Assembly (NCBI GenBank): GCA_024698485.1
Contig: JAILRC010000054.1
Coordinates: forward strand, 1-60,764
Direction: 5' to 3'
DNA: 60,764 nt
DNA from: Lachnospiraceae bacterium
GTDB lineage: Bacteria > Bacillota > Clostridia > Lachnospirales > Lachnospiraceae
Shown: in pieces, positions 45,712-52,925 of the stretch
Layout of the letters: each line of letters opens with the position of its first letter
Position numbering within the stretch: position 1 is the first letter of the stretch
Position numbers and translations under genes: made by a program
The notes under the pieces: generated by a model
What the model saw: only the letters and a program-made list of their open reading frames with translations
What the model was told of the DNA's origin: nothing
Databases searched by the model: none

Positions 45712-46362
45712 TTAAAACAAATAATCAAACAATTTCTTTGTGTCATCAAAATACACGTCACTGTTCTTCTGCATAAAGGCTCTGATCTCAGGGACATTAT
45801 TGCACCATCCCGCTCCGATGAAATCAACACCAAAGGCCCTTGCCATGTCATAGCCGGGCTTAAGATCATCGATGACGGCTATATCCGACTTTTTAAGGCA
45901 GTATTTCTCACTGATGACCTCCAGGGCATAGGGATCCGGCTTTCTTCTTTCGTTGGGCAGTTCCCAGCCGAAGATCTCGTCGGGTTCCGGAAGGCAGTTC
46001 TCCTTGTAATCCCTTCTGATGTTAAAATCAAAGGAATGAGAAGAAACTACGATGAGACCGCCCTCGGCCTTTTCGCGTTCCAAGACTTCCTTCATGCCGG
46101 GATAGACCGAGGGAACTCTGGTGGAAACATATTCCTTCCAGATCAGTTCTTCACGTTTGAATTCCTCGGGAGTCATTTTGTAATAATCTCTGCAGTATTC
46201 CAAAAATCCGGGATCGAAATTAAATCTGAAATAATCATCCACGGAGACGGTCTCACCCGGCCTCATGATGCGAAGTGCTTCAAGAAAGGCCGGGTAATGG
46301 ATCTCTGCAGTGCTGCTGACCACGGTGTCATCGTGATCCAGTACCAAACATTTATATCTCAT
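45712..46362 (-). CDS. HAD-superfamily hydrolase
   Basis: A 216-residue HAD hydrolase with helical cap. Motif I LVLDHDDTVV (residues 6-15) has both Asp residues of a phosphatase or phosphoglycolate-type enzyme; motif II VVSSHS, motif III Lys in ERRKPDP, motif IV AVIDDLKPGYDMA. The start follows GAGG right after the htpG stop, so it is co-transcribed with htpG and may rise with heat shock. The substrate is unknown. Confidence 0.85.
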   Translation of the reverse strand: MRYKCLVLDHDDTVVSSTAEIHYPAFLEALRIMRPGETVSVDDYFRFNFDPGFLEYCRDYYKMTPEEFKREELIWKEYVSTRVPSVYPGMKEVLEREKAEGGLIVVSSHSFDFNIRRDYKENCLPEPDEIFGWELPNERRKPDPYALEVISEKYCLKKSDIAVIDDLKPGYDMARAFGVDFIGAGWCNNVPEIRAFMQKNSDVYFDDTKKLFDYLF

Positions 46363-46371
46363 AAAACCTCA

Positions 46372-48375
46372 TTATTTTGTGAGTAACATCATGATCTCAT
46401 TGGATCTCTCAACGAATCTGGTCATTGCTTCGGGCTCAAGAGGCTTGTGTGCAAGGGAAGCAAGATCGTAGAGCTGTTCGCAGATGAGTTTTGCGTTTTC
46501 TTCCTTGGGATTCTCGAAAAGGTACTTCACAAGTGCATGATTAGCATTCAGCACAAGGGTCTGTCCCATTCCGGGTTCGTCATTGCCAAAGCCCATGCCG
46601 TTCATGGAGTACATTCTCATCATATCCTGCATTCTGCGGGTCTCTTCGGAAAGGGTGATCATGGCGGCAACCTTTTCGCTCTTGATCTTTTCAACCTTTA
46701 CTTCAAGCTTGTCCTTGTTAAGATTCTTTCTGAAAAGCTTTGTGAGCTTGTCTGTTTCCGACTTAAGCTCGTCAGCGCTTGTCTCATCCTTGAAATCATT
46801 CGCAACTTCGGCATCGATCCTCATGAACTTAACGTTCTCGGAAGAATACTCCAGCTGATTGATGAAAGGCTGGTCAATGTTATGGGTGAGGATGACCGCA
46901 TCCTTACCGTTCTCTTTGAAGATGTTGATGTACTGGCTCTGCTGCTTTTCGTCGGTCACATAGTAAACGACGTCCTTCTTCTTTTCTTTGTCTTCCGCAG
47001 TTTCATCCTTTTTTTCGTCTGCGGGGGCATTTTCAACCACTTTGGCTTCTACCTTGTTTCCGTTCTCATCAAGAGCCTCGGTCTCAGCGGTCTCGCCCTT
47101 GGAAGCCTTGATGTACTCGGGAAGTGTGATGTACTTTCCTTCGAGGTTCTTGTAGATCATGTAATCCTTGATCTTGTCGCGGAACTTGTCATCCTTTAAG
47201 CAGCCGTATTTGATGAAGGGAGAAAGATCGTCCCAGTACTTTTCGTAATTTTCCCTCTCGGTCTTGAACATACCGATGAGCTTGTCTGCCACCTTCTTGG
47301 TGATGTAATCGGAGATCTTCTTAACAAAACCGTCGTTCTGCAACGCGCTTCTCGAAACGTTGAGAGGCAGGTCGGGACAGTCGATGACACCCTTCAGGAG
47401 AAGCAGGAACTCAGGGATGACTTCCTTGATGTTATCCGCAATGAAGACCTGATTTGAATAGAGTTTTATCTTTCCTTCGATGGAATCATACTCTGTGTTG
47501 ATCTTGGGGAAGTAAAGAATACCCTTTAAGTTAAAAGGATAGTCCATGTTCAGGTGGATCCAGAACAAAGGCTCCTTGTAATCCATGAAAACATCGCGGT
47601 AGAACTTCTTGTATTCTTCTTCCGTGCAGTCACCGGGTGTCTTTGTCCAAAGAGGATGGATGTCGTTGATGGGTTCGGGTTTCTTGGGCTCCTTCTTCTC
47701 ATCATCCTTCTTGTCTTCGTCTTTCTTTTCCTCTTCCTTGGCATTCTCATCCTTGAAATAGATGGGAACAGGCATGAAGGAACAGTACTTTTCTATGATC
47801 TCCTTAGCTTTGTAAGCGTTGGAGAATTCATATGAATCCTCGTTCAGGTAGAGGACGATGGTGGTTCCTCTCTCTTCCTTCTCGCCCTCGCTCATCTCAA
47901 AGCTCATGCCACCCTCGGACTCCCAGTAAACGGGAGTGCTGCCTTCCTTGTAGGAAAGGGTGTCAATGGTAACCTTGTCCGCTACCATGAATGCCGAGTA
48001 GAAACCAAGTCCGAAATGGCCGATGATCTGATCTGCGCCTTCCTTGTCCTTGTACTTCTCGAGGAAGTCCTTTGCGCCTGAAAAAGCGATCTGGTTGATG
48101 TACTTTTCCACCTCATCGGCAGTCATACCGATACCGTTATCGGTGAAGGTGATGGTCTTGTTCTCCTGGTTGACAAAAACGTTGACCTTGAGTTCCTCAC
48201 CTTCGGGGATCTGCCACTCTCCCAGTCCGTCCAGCTTCTTTAATTTTGTAATAGCATCGCAGCCGTTTGAGATCAGCTCGCGGTAGAATATGTCATGATC
48301 CGAGTAAAGCCACTGTTTGATGATCGGGAATATGTTTTCCGAATCGATAGAAAGATTTCCCTGTCTTTTGTCCAT
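46372..48375 (-). CDS. htpG: Chaperone HtpG (Hsp90)
   Basis: HtpG is the bacterial Hsp90, a cytoplasmic ATP-dependent chaperone dimer. The ATP lid and pocket motifs are present: ELISNGCDAITK about residue 33, DNGIGM about 79, and GHFGLGFYSAFM about 119. The 667 residues exceed the usual 620-640 because of two charged insertions: a Lys/Glu/Asp linker at about 209-235, between the N and middle domains where eukaryotic Hsp90 has its charged linker, and a second one at about 425-468. The start follows TGGAGG. A CIRCE operator lies just upstream of its promoter, so HrcA should repress it. Confidence 0.95.
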   Translation of the reverse strand: MDKRQGNLSIDSENIFPIIKQWLYSDHDIFYRELISNGCDAITKLKKLDGLGEWQIPEGEELKVNVFVNQENKTITFTDNGIGMTADEVEKYINQIAFSGAKDFLEKYKDKEGADQIIGHFGLGFYSAFMVADKVTIDTLSYKEGSTPVYWESEGGMSFEMSEGEKEERGTTIVLYLNEDSYEFSNAYKAKEIIEKYCSFMPVPIYFKDENAKEEEKKDEDKKDDEKKEPKKPEPINDIHPLWTKTPGDCTEEEYKKFYRDVFMDYKEPLFWIHLNMDYPFNLKGILYFPKINTEYDSIEGKIKLYSNQVFIADNIKEVIPEFLLLLKGVIDCPDLPLNVSRSALQNDGFVKKISDYITKKVADKLIGMFKTERENYEKYWDDLSPFIKYGCLKDDKFRDKIKDYMIYKNLEGKYITLPEYIKASKGETAETEALDENGNKVEAKVVENAPADEKKDETAEDKEKKKDVVYYVTDEKQQSQYINIFKENGKDAVILTHNIDQPFINQLEYSSENVKFMRIDAEVANDFKDETSADELKSETDKLTKLFRKNLNKDKLEVKVEKIKSEKVAAMITLSEETRRMQDMMRMYSMNGMGFGNDEPGMGQTLVLNANHALVKYLFENPKEENAKLICEQLYDLASLAHKPLEPEAMTRFVERSNEIMMLLTK

Positions 48376-48418
48376 TGTTTAGTACCTCCATAACTAAAAA
48401 ATCTAAGTCCTGACAAGT

Positions 48419-48446
48419 ATTATATCTCTTGAAAACCAAAAGTCAA
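48419..48446 (-). promoter_or_regulatory. Promoter of htpG
   Basis: TTGACT (48441-48446) and a perfect TATAAT (48419-48424) are spaced 16 bp on the minus strand, about 45 bp before htpG. Confidence 0.82.
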
Positions 48447-48453
48447 GAAAAAA

Positions 48454-48480
48454 TTAGCACTCATTTTGAATGAGTGCTAA
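48454..48480 (-). promoter_or_regulatory. CIRCE operator of htpG
   Basis: TTAGCACTC-N9-GAGTGCTAA is a perfect CIRCE lying seven bases upstream of the htpG -35 box and 14 bp after the manA stop. Its own nine-base centre ATTTTGAAT is also largely self-complementary at the ends. Confidence 0.96.
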
Positions 48481-48494
48481 CATATTTTGAAAAC

Positions 48495-49427
48495 CTATTT
48501 TGCTTCGGAATTTATGATGCTGAGATTTCCTTCGAGGGTGTACTCACCATAGCCGAGAGGCATGATGAAATGCTGTCCCTTCTTAATGTCACAGCCGTTG
48601 ATCTTTCCGCTTCCGTCGATGACAGAGAAGATCCTGTAGGTTGAAGGCGCATCGAAATGTGCTTTCCCTTTGAGATCAGTCTTCCATACCTTGTAAAACT
48701 CGCAGTCAACGAACTCTTCTATCTCCGCATCTTCATGCTTCGATCTCTTGCGGGCACTGAGCACATCTTTATGCGGGCAATTGATCACATCAATGCTCTG
48801 ATCGATGTGAAGCTGTCTGGGCTTTCCGTTCTGAAGCCTGCCATAATCGTAGAGCCTGTAGGTGATGTCACTGGACTGCTGGGTCTCAAGGATCAGGGTT
48901 CCTGCCTTGATGGCATGGACCGTTCCGGGAACGATCTGGAAGAAATCACCCTTTTTGATGGGTCTGGGAGTGATGAGGTCGTCCCAGCGGTTGTTGCGGA
49001 TCATGTCCGCAAGTTCTTCCTTGGATTTTGCATTATGTCCGATGACAATGGTAGCATCCTCATCACAGTCAAGAATGTACCAGCATTCCGTCTTTCCGAG
49101 GCTTCCGTTCTCATGCACGGAAGCATATGCATCGTCGGGATGCACCTGCACCGAAAGATCCGCCTTTGCGTCAATGATCTTTACCAGCAACGGGAACTTG
49201 TTCTTGTGATCTCCGAATAGTTCCTGATGCTCCGCGTAGAGTTTGCTGAGTTTCCAACCGTCGAACTCTCCTCCGGTCACGGTGTCATCCCCGTTCTCGT
49301 GAGCAGACACTGCCCAGCACTCTCCTGTATCGTCTCCGGGAATGTCATATCCGAAGGCTTCTCTCATTCTGTTGCCTCCCCAGATCAACTGCTTGAAGAC
49401 CGGGGAAATAAAAAGTAATTCAGCCAT
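48495..49427 (-). CDS. manA: Mannose-6-phosphate isomerase, class I
   Basis: ManA interconverts mannose-6-phosphate and fructose-6-phosphate, using zinc. The 310-residue cupin opens FISPVFKQLIWGG, has the zinc-site motif VQVHPDD about residue 95 and the later FQIVPGTVHAI about 165, which is the short Firmicutes type. The ATG at 49427 follows GGAGAG; the open frame upstream has no site and is not used. It is last in the M3 peptidase-PfpI-manA series, although a gap of 43 bp allows a separate start. Confidence 0.94.
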   Translation of the reverse strand: MAELLFISPVFKQLIWGGNRMREAFGYDIPGDDTGECWAVSAHENGDDTVTGGEFDGWKLSKLYAEHQELFGDHKNKFPLLVKIIDAKADLSVQVHPDDAYASVHENGSLGKTECWYILDCDEDATIVIGHNAKSKEELADMIRNNRWDDLITPRPIKKGDFFQIVPGTVHAIKAGTLILETQQSSDITYRLYDYGRLQNGKPRQLHIDQSIDVINCPHKDVLSARKRSKHEDAEIEEFVDCEFYKVWKTDLKGKAHFDAPSTYRIFSVIDGSGKINGCDIKKGQHFIMPLGYGEYTLEGNLSIINSEAK

Positions 49428-49470
49428 GTTTAGTCTCTCCAAATAAGCCTTTTTTATCCAAACCGTACGT

Positions 49471-50022
49471 TTATCTGTACATGATGCTTGCAGCAAGATC
49501 GTCAGCAACAGTCTTGTCGGAATAGTATTCTACGATGGCAAGGCCGAAGTCGATGGCAGTTCCCATTCCTCTGGAAGTGATGACGTTTCCGTCCGCTACA
49601 ACTCTGTCTGTACGCGCTGAAGCACAATTCAGGTTCTTTTCAAATCCCGGATAGCATGTGGCCTTCTTGCCCTCAAGTATGCCAAGAGCCCCAAGTACGC
49701 TTGGAGCCGCACAGATCGCAGCCACAAGTTTACCGCTTTCCGCAAAGGATTTTACCGTTGAACATACCCCCGTATGAGTAGCCAGGTTGTTTGTTCCGGG
49801 CATTCCTCCGGGCAGGACCACCGCATCGTAGTCTTCCATATTCACTTCTTCAAAGCGCTTTTCGGTTCCGAACACGATGTTGTGGGAACCCGTGACTGCC
49901 TTGTTTTCCGTAAGGGAGATGATGTCCGTCTCCATACCCGCTCTTCTCAAAAGGTCAACCACCGTAAGTGCTTCGATCTCCTCACAGCCTTCAGCTGCAA
50001 ACAATGCGATCCTGATCATCAT
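49471..50022 (-). CDS. DJ-1/PfpI family protein
   Basis: A 183-residue protein of the DJ-1/ThiJ/PfpI superfamily, of the YajL-like branch. The reactive Cys is in AAICAAPSVLG about residue 106, and the conserved Glu is in LFAAEGCEEIEA about residue 15. Members are described as glyoxalase III, protein or nucleotide deglycases or redox chaperones; which applies is unsettled. Two ATGs lie in tandem and the first overlaps the stop of the preceding peptidase gene (ATGA); the second has the better spacing to AAAGGAG. Confidence 0.9.
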   Translation of the reverse strand: MMIRIALFAAEGCEEIEALTVVDLLRRAGMETDIISLTENKAVTGSHNIVFGTEKRFEEVNMEDYDAVVLPGGMPGTNNLATHTGVCSTVKSFAESGKLVAAICAAPSVLGALGILEGKKATCYPGFEKNLNCASARTDRVVADGNVITSRGMGTAIDFGLAIVEYYSDKTVADDLAASIMYR

Positions 50023-51716
50023 ATGCTCCTTTCAAAAACCTTGATCTGGTTCAATGCACCCTCTACAGCATTCTTTACGCTGCCGTCGGCAAAAGGACTG
50101 TGGAGGCCTGCTCCCTTGAGAAGATCCAGATAGCCTCTGCTTCCGCCCATCTTGCAAAGGGTGAGGTAAGAATTCCAGCCATCCTCTTTGTTCTTAAGAG
50201 ATTTGCTGTAGATCTCAAAAGCACCGATCTGCGCCAGTGCATAATCAACATAATAGAAAGGATAAAGGAAGATGTGCTGCTTCTGCATCCAGAAACCGCC
50301 CTTTTCAAGGAAAGCATTTCCGTCGTAGCTTCTCCAGGGAAGGAAGGTCTTCTCGATGTCATGCCATGTGGCATATCTCTCCTCTGCCGTCATTGTGGGA
50401 TTGTCGAACACTCTGCACTGGAACTCGTCAACAGCGCAAAGGTAAGGGATGACCTTCAGTGCCTCGGTGAGATGTGCATATCTGAACTTGTGTACCTTGT
50501 CTCCGAAGAACTTGTCCATCCAGGGATAGGTCAGATGTTCCATGGTCATGGAATGGATCTCATCGATGTCGCTGGTGGACATTACCATTGATGAAAGGGG
50601 CTGGATCCTTGAGGAGACAAATCCCTCGAAGGAATGTCCCGCTTCATGGGTAAGGACTTCCACGTCAGCGGAGGTTCCGTTGAAGTTGGAGAAGATGAAA
50701 GGAGCCTGTCTCTTGGGCAACAATGTCATATATCCGCCGAGGTGCTTGTTGGGCTTGGTCTCCAGATCAAAGAGTTCGTACTTCACCATGAAATCAAAGA
50801 ATTCCTTTGTCTCAGGTGAAAGTTCTGAGTACATCTCCTGTGCCCACTTTACCATCTGCTCTCTGTTTCCGATGGGTTTTGCGTTTCCTTCGGGGAAAAC
50901 AAGCTGCTCATCATAGTACTCGAGTTTATCAAGGCCCAGTCTCTTTCTCTGCTCCTCGTAGAGTTTTGAAACTTCGGGAACGATGATATCAATGACCTGT
51001 TTCTTGAAGTTTGCAAGGTCTTCCTTTGTATAATCGAAATGCTCACTCTCAAGAAGAGCAAATTCTCTGTAGTTCTTGAACCCTACGATCTCAGCCTTCT
51101 GCACTCTGAGTGCCACCAGCTTGTCATATACTTCATCCAGTTTTCCGGAAACGCTCTCATACAGAGCCGACCATGCTTCGAAAGCTTCCTTTCTCTCTGC
51201 TCTGTCCGTGGACTGCATATGACGGAGAAGTCCGTAGAAATTGCATTCCTCGCCTCTGAAGTTCGTCTTGCACTTTGCGGCGATCTGAGAATACTCTTCC
51301 GTCAGTTTGTTCTCCTGTATCTGAAGGGGAATGAGTTTCTCATTCTTAAGGATGAGAAGCTTCTCCTCAGTCTTATTGATGATATCGCCGAACTCAGCGT
51401 CAAATTCCTTTCTGAACTTGGAATTCAAAAGGACTTCGCTGTGACGCTTGTTTAAAGGCATGAGCTTCGGAATTTCCTCATCAAGGAATTCCTGCTCTTT
51501 TGAATAGAACTCATCTGCCTTATTCATGGTGGATCTGATGTAGCAAACCTGGATCATATCACCAAGTTCTTTTTCTGCTTCCTCACCATCCATGAGGGCC
51601 TTCTTAAACTCATCGTAGTTTTCTGCCTTCTCTGCTCTGTCAAGGCACGCATTTTCATATGCCTCGAACTTCTTCAGATCCGGTCTTTCATATTTGATCT
51701 CTGAAAATTTTTCCAT
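50019..51716 (-). CDS. M3 family oligoendopeptidase (PepF-like)
   Basis: A 565-residue zinc metallopeptidase of family M3, the shorter PepF relative found in Firmicutes beside true PepF. The HExxH motif is LTHEAGHSFEGF about residue 357, followed by the third ligand in STSDIDEIHSMTMEHL. It likely degrades cytoplasmic oligopeptides. The start at 51716 has only a weak site directly before it; a perfect small hairpin (GTCGGAA/TTCCGAC) lies between AAAGGAG and the ATG and could bring that site close by folding. It heads the operon with the DJ-1 protein and manA. Confidence 0.92.
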   Translation of the reverse strand: MEKFSEIKYERPDLKKFEAYENACLDRAEKAENYDEFKKALMDGEEAEKELGDMIQVCYIRSTMNKADEFYSKEQEFLDEEIPKLMPLNKRHSEVLLNSKFRKEFDAEFGDIINKTEEKLLILKNEKLIPLQIQENKLTEEYSQIAAKCKTNFRGEECNFYGLLRHMQSTDRAERKEAFEAWSALYESVSGKLDEVYDKLVALRVQKAEIVGFKNYREFALLESEHFDYTKEDLANFKKQVIDIIVPEVSKLYEEQRKRLGLDKLEYYDEQLVFPEGNAKPIGNREQMVKWAQEMYSELSPETKEFFDFMVKYELFDLETKPNKHLGGYMTLLPKRQAPFIFSNFNGTSADVEVLTHEAGHSFEGFVSSRIQPLSSMVMSTSDIDEIHSMTMEHLTYPWMDKFFGDKVHKFRYAHLTEALKVIPYLCAVDEFQCRVFDNPTMTAEERYATWHDIEKTFLPWRSYDGNAFLEKGGFWMQKQHIFLYPFYYVDYALAQIGAFEIYSKSLKNKEDGWNSYLTLCKMGGSRGYLDLLKGAGLHSPFADGSVKNAVEGALNQIKVFERSI

Positions 51717-51823
51717 GCTCTGTTTCGTCGGAAAACTTCCGACACTCCTTTCTGATTAAAACCTGACAACTAACCTCTCAAGATCTTCTGAAACTGATAT
51801 TTCAAAAAGAGACTTCACAAGGT

Positions 51824-51852
51824 AATTTACAGCAAAAATTGTTTTTTTACAA
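51824..51852 (-). promoter_or_regulatory. Promoter of the M3 peptidase operon
   Basis: TTGTAA (51847-51852) and TAAATT (51824-51829) are spaced 17 bp on the minus strand, giving a leader of about 100 bases. Confidence 0.5.
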
Positions 51853-51889
51853 GGATTTTATCTTAAATGCACCAACTCCAAAGGGAAAG

Positions 51890-52330
51890 GCTTTTGGCTG
51901 TGCTATTCCGGTCGCGCAGGAGGAGTGGGGTCAAAGCATTGTGTGTTCTGACTTCACTGCTCTCTTCTTGCGTTTGCGGCAGGACGACTATTTAATGCGC
52001 TTCGCGGCAGGAACGGATGAAAACACAGACTCCGTCGTTAAGCCAATGTAAGCGCCCAAAGCTATGGGCACCAATCTCGCCCATTTACGCTGTGATAAAG
52101 TCAAACATACTCAGGGCTCAGACAATGGTGCCCATCACGCATTCAGGCGCTAACACTGGCTAAAACTCCTCCGTAGAATTTTCATCCTGTCCCTGCCGCT
52201 ACGCGCTACTATACGCATTCTTAAGCCGCAAGCCTCATACGAGATCTGTGAAGCAGAGCGACACAGTGTTTGGGTGGGTGAGAATGTCGGCGGGCAAGCT
52301 ACGCTTGCCCGCCGACTGCGCGGATTAAGG
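51890..52330. repeat. Large imperfect inverted repeat, non-coding
   Basis: I see no credible gene in the 627 bp between the M3 peptidase and the immunity gene. Most of it is a long imperfect palindrome. Inner arms are 51997-52073 and 52129-52206: GCGGCAGGAACGGATGAAAA matches the complement of the right arm except for two changes, GCCAATGTAAGCGCC matches GCCAGTGTTAGCGCC, and ATGGGCACCA matches exactly. Weaker matching continues outward to about 51920 and 52280. Transcribed, it would fold into one rod about 400 bases long. It could be a decayed mobile or MITE-like element, a structured RNA, or a scar of toxin-cassette exchange. Composition is more GC-rich than the adjacent immunity gene. Confidence 0.6.
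52286..52316. other. Perfect 14-bp GC-rich hairpin
   Basis: GTCGGCGGGCAAGC and GCTTGCCCGCCGAC pair perfectly around a TAC loop, 28 bp after the immunity gene stop. No T-tract follows on either strand, so it may be a processing or stability element, part of the repeat element, or a Rho-like stop. Confidence 0.6.
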
Positions 52331-52343
52331 ATTTCTTAATAAT

Positions 52344-52925
52344 TCAAATCAATCCAGAAATTATCAATTCTTTATTAATGCCATATGCTATTCCCGAGAT
52401 AGTTGAAACGCCATACGTTCCTAACAGATATGGTTCCTCATGAATATCATTACCATATTCATCAAAGAATTTTTGTTTGCCTATGCTATAAAAGCCATAT
52501 CTTTTTTCTCTCATTTCTGATGTGTGTCCAACATTATAGAAATACCCTCTTGTCCAATATTCTTTTCCAACTATTTCCGGTTCAATCAACAAATCCTCCT
52601 TTTTCACACCATTCTTAATTGCCTGTGCAATATCAACTCCCGATTTGAAAATAAAAATCACTATCAAATCATTCCCATTATTATTGTTTACATGATTATT
52701 AACAACAACACCATAGTATTCAATATTATCACGTGGGCAAACCATGAAAACATCCCCTATCTCCGGATATATTCTTTTTCGTTTAATCACCTTAAGCTGA
52801 TATTCATTAATGAACATATTCCCCAATTGGTCGAGTTTTTCCTTCACTTCTTTCGGGCATTTATCATACCGTTCGCGCCATCTGTTTGAAATAATATTGT
52901 ACTTTAAATAACTTAAATCAATCAT
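52344..52925 (-). CDS. Probable Imm26-like immunity protein to the GIY-YIG toxin
   Basis: A 193-residue cytoplasmic protein whose ATG (52925) overlaps the toxin's TGA (ATGA) and follows GGAAGG, so its synthesis is coupled to that of the toxin. The centre, RIYPEIGDVFMVCPRD then EYYGVVVNN and LIVIFIFKSG, has the beta-barrel pattern of Imm26, a large family of immunity proteins; I base this on motif resemblance only. It should bind and block the nuclease tip in the producing cell. The DNA is AT-rich compared with flanking genes, with many AAT, ATA and TTA codons, which fits transfer together with the tip. It is the last gene of the transcript. Function is inferred chiefly from position. Confidence 0.7.
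   Translation of the reverse strand: MIDLSYLKYNIISNRWRERYDKCPKEVKEKLDQLGNMFINEYQLKVIKRKRIYPEIGDVFMVCPRDNIEYYGVVVNNHVNNNNGNDLIVIFIFKSGVDIAQAIKNGVKKEDLLIEPEIVGKEYWTRGYFYNVGHTSEMREKRYGFYSIGKQKFFDEYGNDIHEEPYLLGTYGVSTISGIAYGINKELIISGLI

Noticed and set aside
51839-52051. 70-codon plus-strand frame in the palindromic region
   Set aside because: No binding site, no motif, and it lies within the inverted repeat.
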